Of a stretch of DNA of 64,000 nucleotides, positions 53,371 through 64,000 are shown piece after piece. Source of the DNA: Isochrysis galbana (lineage: Eukaryota > Haptophyta > Isochrysidales > Isochrysidaceae); assembly GCA_018136815.1 (NCBI GenBank), contig CM030943.1, positions 86,046 through 150,045 of the forward strand. Direction: 5' to 3'. A program made the position numbers and the translations under genes. The notes beneath the pieces are model-generated. The model was not told the DNA's origin, ran no database searches, and saw only the letters and a program-made list of their open reading frames with translations. The first letter of the stretch is position 1; each line of letters begins with the position of its first letter.

Positions 53371-56300
53371 ATGGAGCGCGCGCCGCCGCCCGCTCTCGCT
53401 GCCGCCGCCCTCGCCATGATGGACGAAGAGCTCACGGACACGCCGCTGTCGCCGAAGCGACCGCGCCAGGATGACCCCCCCAGTCAGGTGGGCACAGGAG
53501 CCGGCGGGCCGCGCCCGCGCACCACCAAGAACGACATGTGCAAAGCCGCCATGCTGGCACCAGCCAGCATGCATCACACCTCCATCACAACCCACAGCCA
53601 CACCGACCACAGAACACCAGAGGGACGACTCCACAGGGTAGGCCCCCGGGCCGGGACCCTACACAGCCGCGTTACCGCCCTCGTGCTCCGGCGCGAGGGG
53701 CTGGCCCGGCGCCATACAAGACAGGACCCCACTGGGGAAATGTCGCACCAAAACAGACAATGGAGAGAACAACTTGGGACCCCCATCAGGGGAGACAGAG
53801 ACAGAAATGAGGACTGTCACGGGGAGGCACCCCTCACAGACGCCGAGAATCAGACGGACGACCGCGCCTCGAGCACGGAGACGACCAGCAAGACACTGGC
53901 CCTGGAGACCCAACAAGACCAACACAAACACGAAAATGGGCCAACACAACAAACACCTCACACAAAACTCAAGAGAGAGAGAGACAGCACGGTAGACGCA
54001 TTGAGCCAATTGGACCCTAGAGCAACAAGACTAGGCAGAAGACTAACCTCGTCTCCCCCTACGGCCACTCAGGTGGCCCTCCTTGACGAAGACCTAGAGC
54101 CCGAGCTCCAAGAGGAGGCCGAGTTTCCGGACTCCCACAAAATCGTCATCACCTTTACGGCGTACGAGAAGGGCCACAAGGCCAAGGACGAAGAGACTCT
54201 AGGCGCCATTGTTGCACATCTCAACAAACTAGAGGGCGTCGACTTGGAACCTGACTTTTTGTCTAAGAGCGCCTCCGGCCCATGGGAAATAATGGTCACG
54301 GCGGATTGCGCGAATCAGTTTCGCGAGATGTACAAAGACGTAGTCGACTTTCGCAAGGCGGGCATTCCGTGCCCAATAGCGGTCAAATATCAAACTCTCG
54401 ACGAAAAACTCAAGGGGCTACCCCGGGCGTCCGACAAAGCGGTAGCCGGAGCCTTCCAAGATGTATCGGCGCACCTAGTGGTGCGCAACTACAAGTTCGA
54501 GCTCAAAAGTATCATTACGATAAGCTCGCTCGCCAAGGCGGTAGAGAATCAAGGCTTCTTCTTTCTCCAAGGCAACCAAGAAAGGACCAAGATCCTCACT
54601 AAAGAAGGGGTCCTAGTAACCCAAGGTAAGAAAGAAGTCTACCACCTTTACGTGACCCCCAAACAGGGCTCGTTCAAATCGTTCGACTTTCCGCGCAAGA
54701 TCCTCCTCAGCGTTAATGGGGCTCCTTACCCCATTGAGTACGCGGTCCGGAATTGCCGCGAACTCGGCGGCGACATTAAGAACCTGTACATCCACGCGGG
54801 CCCGAAGGGATGCAAAGGATACAAAAAAGATTACGCCTTGGCCTTCCAACCCCCTCTCCGCGTATGCGTGTGCGCGGAGGAAAAGGCAGCGCGACTTGAG
54901 CGTGAAGAACGAAAGCGCATGGCGCCGCCGAAGAAAACCATCCAAGAGGCCATCAACCCGGGCTCGCTCGAGCTATGCAAACGTTTCCCCAACGGGAAAT
55001 GCCCCATGAACATCATGGGCAAGGCGTGCAACCGCTCGCACGATTATCCGGGCGCATGGAAAGATGGCGCGTGCACAATCGTGTGCGCGTTTCCGCGCGC
55101 GAGCGCCGGACCCCCCGGAAAACAACCGAAGGGAGGAATTTGTGCCCTAGGCGCCGATTGCCGCTATCTTCATAAGTACGCGAGCCTAGCCTATTTGATG
55201 TGTCGTGGCAACGCACTGATCATATACGCACTCACCTTTAACTCCACCCTTGGATATCCAGGTGAGGGACCGGTCACTATCGTGTCCTACAACATCAACG
55301 GTGCCGGGCACGGCGCTTTAGGCTCGGCGCTGGCTCAAGCGAGAAAAGCGAGGGTAGACATTCTACTTCTGCAAGAGCTTCATGCCTATGCAGACGGCAG
55401 ACATCATCGCGCATGCATGACCGCCAAAGCGTTGGGGTGGCAAATGGTGCACGCACCAGCGAACATCACTGACCCGGCGAGTGGGGTAGGCATTGCGATA
55501 CGCGACTCCTCCCCAAGAGTGAAAATGTTACCGGACACGGCGGAAACGCTAGTCGAAGGCAGATGCCTACGAGTTAGATGCGTAATAGAATCTAAAGAAT
55601 TGGAGCTAATATCTATATATCTGAGCGCCACGCCTAACCTAAGAGCCACCCAAATAGAAGCGTTAAGGACTAGCCCCGTGGGAAGAGAACACGACACCCT
55701 TATGGGGGGCGATTTCAACTGTGTAGAAGATGTGGAGAGAGACACAAGAAAGCACGCGAACCGAGAGGAATATGGAAACGCTCACGGATCCAAACTGAGA
55801 ACGGCTATGAACGAAATAGGGTTAATGGACGCATACAATCTAGTGAACGGTAACAACAAGGGGGGCTTCACCCGCCTCTCGGGGACTATACACACGAGAA
55901 TAGACAGGATCTACTCTCCCATAGTATGCTCGAACATCAATTGGCAAACAATCGGCCCACACCCGGCACTATTCACGGGAAAAGGCGCCTCGGACCACCT
56001 TCCGGTGATGGGCACCTTCGAAATGGTAGGGTTCAAACCCGGACGCACGTACGACGTGCGAATCGACAACGAGCTCTTAGGTGCGGAAGACACACGGAGA
56101 GTGATAACACACTTGTGGAGAAGCCACATAAAACCCGAGACACCGGACGAAGACGTCGACGACGCGTGGAGTAACGCGAAAAAGGCGGCGGCAATTTACC
56201 TTCTGTGGGCAACAAGACAAAACAGAGAGCAGCAAGAGATAGCGAAAGCCGTCGAAGAGCTCGCACTGATCGGGATAGAGCTCAACGACGGCGAACCAAA

Positions 56301-59300
56301 CGCAAGGAAAGTGGATAGGATGCGCGAACTCAACAAAAAGATAGACACGATTCGCAAGAAGTCCAGACCGACGACCAAAGAAAGCTTCGACTCCCTCAAG
56401 CACGAGGAGAGAATGACGAAAGAATTCTTTCACAGATTTCAATCACGCGCCTCTAACAGCGCAATTCCGGAACTATTCGTCACGGGCGACTGGAACGCCC
56501 CGGGGAACGACACGAGGAACACGACCGCGGACGATACGGAAATACGAAACGAACTTCGCAAGTATTACGTATGGTTATATCAGGAACGACGTAGCACCAG
56601 AGACCGCGAACTCGAAGAAACGTTAGAAACGCGCCCAATGAACAACCATGACAGCGATGCCATAGAAGGGAAAATAACGATGGAAGAACTAACCGACGCC
56701 GTCACCCAAATAGGAAGCGGCAAAAGCGCGGGACCGGACGCGCTTCCGGCGGAGTTCTACAAAAGCTTCATCGACCTAGTGAAGCATGACTTTCTTAGGA
56801 TGCTAAACCTAGCTCTAGAGCAGGGACAACTAAACATATCAATGAGGGAAGGCGATATAATCCTTCTATATAAAAAAGGTGACACGCGAGACCCTAGGAA
56901 CTACAGACCCATCACGCTACTGCAAAGCGATTACAAAATATTAGCTAAGGTGCTCACGAATAGACTAAAAAAAGTAATCGGGAACATAATCTCGAAAGAC
57001 CAGCTCGGCTTCGTCCCAAAACGGTTAATCGGCGAAGCCACCCATCTGTTGCAACTGACGAACGCGTACCTAGACGAAACGGGGGAGCCAGGACTCCTCC
57101 TAGCGCTCGATTGGGAAAAGGCTTTCGACAGGGTCAATTGGGAGTTTTACCACTTGGTCCTCGAAAAGCTAAAATTCGGAGAGAACTTCAAAAGGTATGC
57201 GAAGGCTCTCACGAATTCCGAGGCAAAACCAATTCGCTACATAAAGGCGAACGGGGGAAGAAGCTTCCCTTTCAACATAGCGAGCGGCGTCCCACAAGGA
57301 TGCCCGCTCTCCCCACTGGCCTTCCTCTTGACGGCAGAAGCCCTCACCAGAGCGATAAACGAAGACGAAGACATCGAGGGCATCATAGTGAACGGAGCCG
57401 AACTAAAGATAAGCCAATTCGCGGACGATACACAACTCTTAGCGGCAGACTACGGTAGCCTGGCGCGATCCCTCGGCTGGGTAAAAAGATACGCGGCGGC
57501 CTCGTGTGGCAAACCCAACGATCAAAAGTTCGAGGGACTAAGGATGGGCTCCCTGAGAAGGAAGCGCCCACCCGCGAGATTCCAAAGGTACAAGTGGCTG
57601 AAAGGAAACGAGTATGCGACCATATTGGGGGTCCCACTAGGTGGACCCCGGGCCATCAAAGAGTTCTGGCGCAAACTAGCCGACAAGATAGAGAGGAAAA
57701 CCACTATATACGCGCCGCTAACCAATAATCTATCTATACATGGGAAAACGAAGGTGGCTAACTTCCTAGTATATTCTATACCTAGATACTGGCTGCAGAC
57801 ACTCGCAGCCCCTAGATCATTCCACACGGCGGTTAAAAGAGCCGTAGAAAGAATCATGTGGACAAACGCACGCACCGGCCGGAAGCTACAATGGATAAAG
57901 CACCCTGAGATCCCGACGAAAAACACTTCGGAGAAAGGGCCACATCTAGGGCTAGGACTGCTCGACTGGGGCAACCATGTCAAAGCTTTACAAGCCAAAT
58001 GGATCCTAAACTATCTTGACGCACGCCAAGCACAATGGAAACAAGTGCTTGACGCGTGGTTCTGCCGCACGAACCTAGGAAGAGCAGCGGTTCTCTCGAC
58101 GGTCCCCACGAACAAACTCACCGATGGAATAGCGGGCACGAGTAAACTTCCCGCGTTTTGGAAACAGGCGCTAAACAACATTCGCGAACTTAAACTCACA
58201 TCACTGAAAGTAAGTAGAGAAGGAGCTCTCTCGCAACCCATGTGGGGTAGCCCAACGCACCCGGGACCTAAAATAAACCCCATATGGATAAAATTATGGA
58301 ACAAGCTTGAATGTAATACCACACATAACGTATTCAAAGACCACGCGGCGAACACGCCCTATAGCAGTGTTGAATGCGCGCAATACCTCAGGAACAATGA
58401 CACGTATATACACTTCCAAGGTGAATATATCCCGAGAGACAAATTCTTGGAAACATGGGATACGATAGTCAAACACGCCAAGGAGACACTGGCAGCGGTA
58501 GATAAGACGGCCGAACTAGAATGCGCACCACCGGGACGAGAAGAGGCCGACAATGAACACATCTCGGAAGAACCGACGCCCGAACTGCGGATAACGGTAG
58601 ACGGGGAATACTATGTGAACATCAAGGAGAGATGGCACGAGGCGGAACTCTCATACCTAGGCACGCCCATAATCGGAAAAAGACTACCCGCCGCGCCCTC
58701 GAACCTAGACCCATCCCCACCGGCGCAATGGGGGGGAGGATACAAAACCAACAAGAGACTAGAATACCCGCTGGCGGACGAATATACATTAGACGGCAAG
58801 ACGCCGCTGGACGGCACCGGGGTAGAACATCTAACCGAGGCATTTCAGCGTAAAGACCGCAAACGCAAACGCCTCACGGGGCCGGCCAAATGGGAGGAAA
58901 AACTCCAAATACCAGGGGACACATGGGCGCACCTGGCGCGACTATACACCACGCCAATGGTAACGGCGAGGGACATGCACCTACATTTCAAACATATCAC
59001 ACACAGGCGAGTGGGCACGTACAACCGCTTTCCAGACAGAACCAGCACGTGCCGCATTTGTGGGGAAACGGATGAATCCTCGATACACCTAGGCGAATGC
59101 CCCGGGATAACTAACATCCTAGGAGAACTGAATAAAATTGCACGGTTCACACCAGGACTAGAAAGGAGCAGGGAAGAAACAATTGTAGACAACCTATTCA
59201 TATACCCAAAAGGAGACGCCCCAAAAGCGATATACGTACTATACCTATTAGCGTGGAGATATATACTCACGGACTTCTATAGGATACATTACGACGGCAT

Positions 59301-59583
59301 TAAATTCTCGGAAGAAACCATACTAATAAGAATAATAGAGAGATACACCATACTAAGTAAAGCACTCCTTTTCGCACAAGAAACCGACTCGGCGAGAACC
59401 GCCCAAGCGGGCATGGGAAGACAGCCTAAAAAAAGGATAGACATGAATGACTTGAGATCCGTTTTCAACAGGAACGACAAAGGCGGTCTTAAGCCCAGCG
59501 CGGAGCTAGTGGAACTAGCCTCCAAGCTGGGGATCGCACACGCTGTCGAGGGGACCATAGACCAAGGGAACAAAGGAAATTGA
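53371..59583 (+). CDS. LINE polyprotein: N-terminal domain, CCCH fingers, APE endonuclease, reverse transcriptase
   Basis: A 2070-residue intact frame. Residues 1-250 are disordered. About 255-500 is the family-specific domain (KDEETLGAIVAHLNKLEGVD, NYKFELKSIITISSLAKAVE). Near 535-605 are CCCH-type fingers (CKRFPNGKCP...CNRSH and CALGADCRYLH). About 635-885 is an APE endonuclease: VTIVSYNINGAG, ILLLQELHA (catalytic Glu), MGGDFNCVEDV, RIDRIY and GASDHLPVMGTF (catalytic Asp-His). The reverse transcriptase spans about 1160-1440, with NYRPITLLQSDYKILAKVL, DWEKAFDRVNW, SGVPQGCPLSPLAF and catalytic FADDTQLLAADY. A C-terminal knuckle CRICGETDESSIHLGEC lies near 1890. The RT resembles the L1/Tx1 group, whose members normally use two ORFs; here all parts are fused in one. 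CCHC fingers of the usual ORF1 are replaced by CCCH. Confidence 0.95.
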   Translation: MERAPPPALAAAALAMMDEELTDTPLSPKRPRQDDPPSQVGTGAGGPRPRTTKNDMCKAAMLAPASMHHTSITTHSHTDHRTPEGRLHRVGPRAGTLHSRVTALVLRREGLARRHTRQDPTGEMSHQNRQWREQLGTPIRGDRDRNEDCHGEAPLTDAENQTDDRASSTETTSKTLALETQQDQHKHENGPTQQTPHTKLKRERDSTVDALSQLDPRATRLGRRLTSSPPTATQVALLDEDLEPELQEEAEFPDSHKIVITFTAYEKGHKAKDEETLGAIVAHLNKLEGVDLEPDFLSKSASGPWEIMVTADCANQFREMYKDVVDFRKAGIPCPIAVKYQTLDEKLKGLPRASDKAVAGAFQDVSAHLVVRNYKFELKSIITISSLAKAVENQGFFFLQGNQERTKILTKEGVLVTQGKKEVYHLYVTPKQGSFKSFDFPRKILLSVNGAPYPIEYAVRNCRELGGDIKNLYIHAGPKGCKGYKKDYALAFQPPLRVCVCAEEKAARLEREERKRMAPPKKTIQEAINPGSLELCKRFPNGKCPMNIMGKACNRSHDYPGAWKDGACTIVCAFPRASAGPPGKQPKGGICALGADCRYLHKYASLAYLMCRGNALIIYALTFNSTLGYPGEGPVTIVSYNINGAGHGALGSALAQARKARVDILLLQELHAYADGRHHRACMTAKALGWQMVHAPANITDPASGVGIAIRDSSPRVKMLPDTAETLVEGRCLRVRCVIESKELELISIYLSATPNLRATQIEALRTSPVGREHDTLMGGDFNCVEDVERDTRKHANREEYGNAHGSKLRTAMNEIGLMDAYNLVNGNNKGGFTRLSGTIHTRIDRIYSPIVCSNINWQTIGPHPALFTGKGASDHLPVMGTFEMVGFKPGRTYDVRIDNELLGAEDTRRVITHLWRSHIKPETPDEDVDDAWSNAKKAAAIYLLWATRQNREQQEIAKAVEELALIGIELNDGEPNARKVDRMRELNKKIDTIRKKSRPTTKESFDSLKHEERMTKEFFHRFQSRASNSAIPELFVTGDWNAPGNDTRNTTADDTEIRNELRKYYVWLYQERRSTRDRELEETLETRPMNNHDSDAIEGKITMEELTDAVTQIGSGKSAGPDALPAEFYKSFIDLVKHDFLRMLNLALEQGQLNISMREGDIILLYKKGDTRDPRNYRPITLLQSDYKILAKVLTNRLKKVIGNIISKDQLGFVPKRLIGEATHLLQLTNAYLDETGEPGLLLALDWEKAFDRVNWEFYHLVLEKLKFGENFKRYAKALTNSEAKPIRYIKANGGRSFPFNIASGVPQGCPLSPLAFLLTAEALTRAINEDEDIEGIIVNGAELKISQFADDTQLLAADYGSLARSLGWVKRYAAASCGKPNDQKFEGLRMGSLRRKRPPARFQRYKWLKGNEYATILGVPLGGPRAIKEFWRKLADKIERKTTIYAPLTNNLSIHGKTKVANFLVYSIPRYWLQTLAAPRSFHTAVKRAVERIMWTNARTGRKLQWIKHPEIPTKNTSEKGPHLGLGLLDWGNHVKALQAKWILNYLDARQAQWKQVLDAWFCRTNLGRAAVLSTVPTNKLTDGIAGTSKLPAFWKQALNNIRELKLTSLKVSREGALSQPMWGSPTHPGPKINPIWIKLWNKLECNTTHNVFKDHAANTPYSSVECAQYLRNNDTYIHFQGEYIPRDKFLETWDTIVKHAKETLAAVDKTAELECAPPGREEADNEHISEEPTPELRITVDGEYYVNIKERWHEAELSYLGTPIIGKRLPAAPSNLDPSPPAQWGGGYKTNKRLEYPLADEYTLDGKTPLDGTGVEHLTEAFQRKDRKRKRLTGPAKWEEKLQIPGDTWAHLARLYTTPMVTARDMHLHFKHITHRRVGTYNRFPDRTSTCRICGETDESSIHLGECPGITNILGELNKIARFTPGLERSREETIVDNLFIYPKGDAPKAIYVLYLLAWRYILTDFYRIHYDGIKFSEETILIRIIERYTILSKALLFAQETDSARTAQAGMGRQPKKRIDMNDLRSVFNRNDKGGLKPSAELVELASKLGIAHAVEGTIDQGNKGN

Positions 59584-59896
59584 AACATGGATACACCTAC
59601 CTAAGCCGCTGGTAGAGACAATGGAACCTGGTTATAAACCAAACAAACAAAAAGCGACCAGACGGACACTTTCGACAACAAAGACAATTCCAGAAGGCCT
59701 GCCCGGACCCCACACTCTAAACCAGGCCTCAGGTAGCGCACCGAGGCCGGACCCCGGAAACCGAAGAAAAAGGAAAGAAGGGGGGCAGGGGAAGAGGTGG
59801 AGGGAGGGATGATAAGGGCGGTGTAGATAGCGAAGGGAAATCCCATAACTAGTAGGTGTGTAGCCCTGAATCTTCAGAAGTTTTTTTTTTTTTTTT

Positions 59897-59909
59897 CCCT
59901 TGCCCAATG
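59897..59909 (+). repeat. target-site duplication of LINE copy 2, right
   Basis: CCCTTGCCCAATG, identical to 53332-53344. Confidence 0.9.
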
Positions 59910-61312
59910 CCAATGCGTCGCTCTCCCAATGTGGCGTGTGGCCCTTGAATACCTGTTGATAGAGGTGCCATTGAAACGGAAACGGCTTCCGCATTCCACA
60001 CCTACACATCTCCAAGCAAGCGCCTCTAGTCTCCGCCAGTGGTTGTGGACATAGCACACAGCCATCCCAAGCCACCACGACTCCAACCACGGGCTCGTTC
60101 CCCGGGAATCATCATGCCGCACACCTACTTATGTGCCCGTGAACGCGCACTCGCGGAACTTCACGGACGGCTCTCGCTTACCCCAAAACACACTACACAT
60201 CACGTCTAGCAACTCGTGGACACCAGGTTGGCCGCTGGGAATCTGTCACGCAACTTGCTGCGGCGGCCAACGCTTCCCACAATAACAAGTAAACTAGAGA
60301 ACGAGCAACCGCACAGCCTTGGCTCGCCACAACCCTAATTGCGGCGTCTCCGCAAGTGGTTCCCAAGGCGCGTCTCACTCCTCCTCGATCGTAAAAGACA
60401 TGCAGGCATTTGGTTAACGCACCTTGGACGGCCGCCCTGACGATCCATCGGCAGCCGTGCACATAGCCCCTACACACACTATCATCGTGATGTACACACC
60501 GCATGCCTCCGCGACCATTGGCATGCTGCGCCCTTGAACAAAAGGTCAAGCGCGTCAAGAAGAAGCACGAGTAGGTCTGGAGCGGCCATGCGAGCCTCGT
60601 TCAATGGATTAGAAGGGTACCTCAATTCGTCACGCCTTTTGCTGTGTGCTTCGATCCGATGAATCAAATTGATGATTGCCGCCGTGCATAGTGGGCTATC
60701 ACTCTTGCCTACTTGACATTTACCCTAGGCGGGCTGTCAGCACGCGGTCTCCTCGGCCAAGAACCGGTTGCGAGGCATCGCGCCGCTACACAATTCCCGA
60801 TGGGCCAGGGATGAGCCTGTGCCATCCACCGATCGCCGTGGGCTGGGCTACACGCACGGCGTGCAGCAAACCAATTTAACAATGCTTCTCTCAAATCAAT
60901 ATCGCGTCTCCTCTGTGCGAGGGTCCGCGCGACGCTGCCGTCGACAAGAACAATCACGTCCTCAGTAGCATGTGACCGTCGATAGAGCTTAAACAAGTGT
61001 ACGTTGATGGGCGATCCATGGTGCACGGCGTAGGCGCGGCCCCTCGCCGGCCGGTCCGTCGTATCCCCAACAAAATATGCCATTGACGCACGGAGGAGCT
61101 CCCTCAGAGTGCATAATTCAACTCTCAACATTTTCTTGTACAAGCAAGCACTCTTGATTGGGCGCATAAGCGCGGGAACAGTTACAACGGAGGGTTGGGA
61201 CGGGGAGCAGATTACACAGGGGCGAATGTGTGAGCCAGCCGCCGGCGCCGTGGTGTGATGCCTTGTCCTGCCGTAAACCGGCGAACGCTCACAACGCCGC
61301 ACGGAGGGTGGT
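59910..61312. other. gene-free stretch
   Basis: No gene, repeat or RNA could be supported between the LINE and the Pumilio gene's stop codon. Confidence 0.5.
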
Positions 61313-64000
61313 CTAGCGCCCGGCCTTCGAATTGGGGCATCGCTTGAGCAGCTTCGCCTGTGGGAGTCGAGAAAATGGGGTGGGTGGGTCACGACACCTT
61401 CTTCCGGACCTGGGGCAGCAATTGCGGCAAGGGAGGACGCACGTGCGGCGCCAAGCGGCATGCGCCCGAGTGCTGGTGGCATCCGCGTCATGTGGCGACG
61501 CGCACACCTGGATGCGCTTGCCATAGAGGGTGGAGCGGAGTGTCTGCAGGTGAGGCTGGATTTTGGCGACTATCATGCCAACAAGATCATCGTGTCCCAC
61601 GGTGAGGAGCGTTTGGATAACATAGTTGGCGAAAGGGTCGTGTAGCAAGCTGGGGAAGGTCTCGGCTGATGTCAGCTCCTCGGCAACGAGTCGCACGGTA
61701 ACCTGCCGGCGCATGGGAATCACATGAGCACCGGGTGCACAGTATGCCACACATCCGCCTAATGCAGCCTCATAGACCCAGTGCATCAAGCTTGGGCGGC
61801 GGTCTTGGTCCGATGCGCGCGAGGGCTTCGGCGCATTGCCCCCCACCCCTCCACCCCGGAAGAGAATTGGAACTTTTCCCCCATCTCCCACCCCTCGATC
61901 AGCGTCGTCGCTGCACCTGGTCGCTGCTCTTGAGGCACTTCTCGATGACATTGGACGAGAACTTTTGTAGAGACAGCTCGGCGAACCCACCACGCAATGC
62001 GTTGACAATGGCAGTGGTGAGCGCTGGCTGCTTGAGGTCGAGGATGTACTGCACCACATAGTTACCGAAGGGGTCGACGACGAGCTCGGCCGCGTTGCGC
62101 ACAACCTCCGCGATGATCCGATCACGGTTGGGCGCGTCGGCGTGGTCGAGGCAACGCTGTAGCACACAGCAGCCGTGGCGATGCGACGCAATCGAGAGGC
62201 AGTCGAGCGTCACTTGGTCGTAGATGCCAGCGGCGAGGTCTGAGGGGAGCGCAGCCAGGCAGCGCTGAACGACGTGGTTAGCGTTCATGTCGCGGATGAG
62301 CTCCATGAGTCGCGGCATAATGGCCGTGGCGATGGTGCTCTTCTGCTCGTACGAGTCGGCACACTCCACCATCTTTTGGATGACGCGTGTGCCGTGCACA
62401 TTCAAAGCCACCTCCGCCATTTGCGCAGCAGTCAGCTCAACTAGCTCGCCGCGCTGCTCTGTCGTGCCGTACTGCACGAGCTTCTGCACAAGGTAATTCC
62501 CGAAGGGGTCCATCGCTAAGGTGACGGCATCCGCCTTGGTCGCCTCGAAGATGAGGTCAATATGCGGTTTGTGGCGCAAATCGAGCTGGTCTTGGAGGAA
62601 GCGGCAGCCATGCTGCTCGTGCGCCAGGTGACGCAGGGCGCCAGCCTCAGCGGCCTCGTCCACAGTGCGCGTCTCACGCCCACGGAACGTGACGCGCTTC
62701 GAGTGGCGTGGCTCGGCGCCCGTGTTGTTGCAACTGCCGTCGTGCTTCCCGCTACCCCTGGCACCACCGCCGCCGATACCGCCGCTGCCCTGCCAGCCAA
62801 CGTGCACCGCCCCTGCCGGCGGCTGCGCAGTTTGCACGACTCCGGTCATCGCTGACGCCATGCCGCTGCCGTCGCTCCAGCCACTTGGCATGACGGGCAA
62901 ACTGGCGCCGTGGTAAGGCATCGAGAAGTTTTGCTGCTGCGCGAGCGCGTGGAGCTGCTGCAGCTGCTGCTGCGGCGAGAGCAGCCCCGGCTGCTGCTGC
63001 GGCTGGGGCGCCATGAGGCTTTGCCCGCCAGGCATTGCGTATTGCTGCGGCACGAGCGCGACGAGCTGTGGCACGCCGTTGATGTTGACCATCGTCGCAA
63101 GCGGCAGACTGGTCGGCACGCCAGGGTAGGCGGTATGTTGCTGCGCTTGCTGCCCCGGCGCGTGCGCCAAGAGCTGGGGCATCATCATCTGCGGTGGCTG
63201 GCCCAGCGCCACTGGCTGCATTACGGGCGGCTGTAGCTGCATGGAGGCACCGTGGAAGACCGCATTGCGCGCCTCTGCCGGCGGGGATCGCTCCCCGTCG
63301 GCCCGACGAGTCTGCGTCGGTGACAGCTGGTGCTGGTGCCTTCCGCCCTTGCCTCGGCCCGCCTTTGGCTGATGCGGCTGCGGCGCCGGCTGCGGCGCCG
63401 GAGCGAGCACAGGCTCGGGCTCAACGACGAGCTCAGGCGTGCGTGGTGGTGTAATCCCGCTGCCACCCCAGATGGAGGCGGACGCAGGCCGCGGCGGCAG
63501 CCCGGATGCGGAGCTGGCAGAAAAGCTACCCGACGGTGGGCTTGCAAAAGAAGCGGCCGAGGGCACATTCGGGAATGGCGACGGCGATCTGAGGTTGAGC
63601 CTTTGGCCCACTGAGGCAGAGGTACCCGATGTGAGATCTTCGCACAGCGACATGGCGGCAAGCTCGTCGAGCAGGTCGATCGGAACTGATGCGCTGGAGT
63701 GGCCGACGACCTGTAGCACCGATGGAGAGTGAGGGGATGTGGAGTGAGGGGAATCATATGTACATGGATGCTAGGTTCAGCATGGGATTGAGATGGGGCG
63801 GGCGCTCGCTCGGCAGGCCTAGGGGCAAATATACGAGGGCTGGCCGCACACCACGTCGTTGGCGAGCGGCGTCGGCGCCGCGGCGAGGTGGTTGTTCTCA
63901 GCGATAGACGTGCTGGGAGGGCGTTCCGGGAACGGCACCTGAAGCTTCTTCTCGTACGCCGCCCAGTCTGGCGGCTCCGACTTCCCGAATAGCGCACCGG
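61313..64000 (-). CDS. Pumilio-family (PUF) RNA-binding protein, 5' end outside window
   Basis: Minus-strand exons within the window: 64000-63855 (partial), 63710-61917, 61702-61508 and 61357-61313, all phase 0 with GT-AG introns; the start lies beyond the right edge. The N-terminal half is low-complexity (Pro, Ser, Gln, Met-rich). Eight PUM repeats form the C-terminal third, with repeat cores HGCRFLQ, FGNYLVQ, HGTRVIQ, NANHVVQ, HGCCVLQ, FGNYVVQ, FSSNVIE and FANYVIQ; the last exon completes the domain (AKLLKRCPNSKAGR). PUF proteins bind 3' UTRs and repress or destabilise mRNAs in the cytoplasm. Read by the PUF code, the residue triplets match the canonical UGUANAUA element. The first visible exon (ALFGKSEPPDWAAYEKKLQV) is part of the N-terminal region. 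Confidence 0.93.

Larger units (their letters stand above)
53345..59896 (+). mobile_element. full-length non-LTR retrotransposon, copy 2
   Basis: A 6552-bp element with 13-bp target duplications. Its 5' end CCAACTATCGTTAAAACGAT contains a perfect hairpin (CTATCGTT-AA-AACGATAG, 53349-53366) and the ATG follows four bases later, so the 5' untranslated region is only 26 bases. One uninterrupted ORF fills nearly all of it. About 300 bases of 3' untranslated sequence end AGTAGGTGTGTAGCCCTGAA, TCTTCAGAAG and 16 T. The tail is thus poly(T) on the sense strand, unlike the poly(A) of most LINEs. The intact frame and clean duplications indicate a young, potentially active copy. Confidence 0.95.

Noticed and set aside
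60709-61524. 271-codon minus-strand frame
   Set aside because: No motif, overlaps the PUF 3' exons in another frame and has Arg/Pro/Ala bias.
61313-62191. 292-codon minus-strand frame overlapping the PUF gene
   Set aside because: Different frame from the PUF repeats; spliced PUF exons explain the region.

Overview
The window is nuclear DNA of a eukaryote, most likely a unicellular alga with a complex (secondary, red-lineage) plastid. It is GC-rich and contains long homopolymer G/C tracts. Its genes are split by short GT-AG introns, with one likely GC-AG intron. It carries non-LTR, LTR and DNA transposons. Two gene products have plastid-type leaders: a CDP-diacylglycerol synthase with a signal peptide plus transit-like leader, and a thylakoid-lumen protein with a twin-arginine signal. 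A haptophyte is my best guess, but no marker in the window proves it. A 100-N assembly gap lies at 32832-32931.

Host genes, left to right: cyclic phosphodiesterase (1038-1784, +); membrane-anchored GDSL/SGNH hydrolase (3971-5598, +); an unrecognised membrane-anchored Gly/Ser-rich protein (10476-12767, +); plastid phosphatidate cytidylyltransferase (17271-18817, -); ZIFL-like major-facilitator transporter (20929-23523, -); TrmB-like methyltransferase (25091-26530, -); formamidase/acetamidase (34322-36180, +); methionyl-tRNA formyltransferase (40061-41646, -); second major-facilitator transporter, MFSD4-like (47256-48903, +); thylakoid-lumen protein (51971-52564, -); Pumilio-family RNA-binding protein running off the right edge (61313-64000, -). 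They look like independently transcribed housekeeping genes; I see no operon or cluster logic. A broken aspartyl/asparaginyl beta-hydroxylase (15055-16522, -) in an AT-rich island looks foreign, possibly viral.

The mobile elements are the most interesting part. One non-LTR retrotransposon family has a full-length copy (53345-59896) with an intact 2070-codon reading frame that joins an N-terminal domain, CCCH fingers, an APE endonuclease, a reverse transcriptase and a C-terminal zinc knuckle. A second copy (27123-31874) has lost its endonuclease region, and there are miniature and tail-only derivatives. Both long copies start with a perfect 8-bp hairpin a few bases before the ATG and end in a sense-strand poly(T) tract, flanked by 13-15 bp target duplications. 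A separate family of roughly 0.8-kb non-coding elements (15741-16499, 19266-20087 and rearranged copies) also carries a terminal hairpin next to CATGG and has 16-17 bp target duplications; one copy interrupts the hydroxylase gene. A 3.6-kb LTR element (42501-46134) has 840-bp LTRs that look identical, a 5-bp duplication and a single gag-like ORF that begins inside the LTR, with no pol. A 433-bp MITE, a hAT transposase fragment and a decayed Ty1/copia RNase H fragment complete the set.

The rest is gene-poor DNA with microsatellites, minisatellites and homopolymer runs. Splice junctions were chosen by eye from reading-frame continuity and family resemblance, with no transcript evidence.
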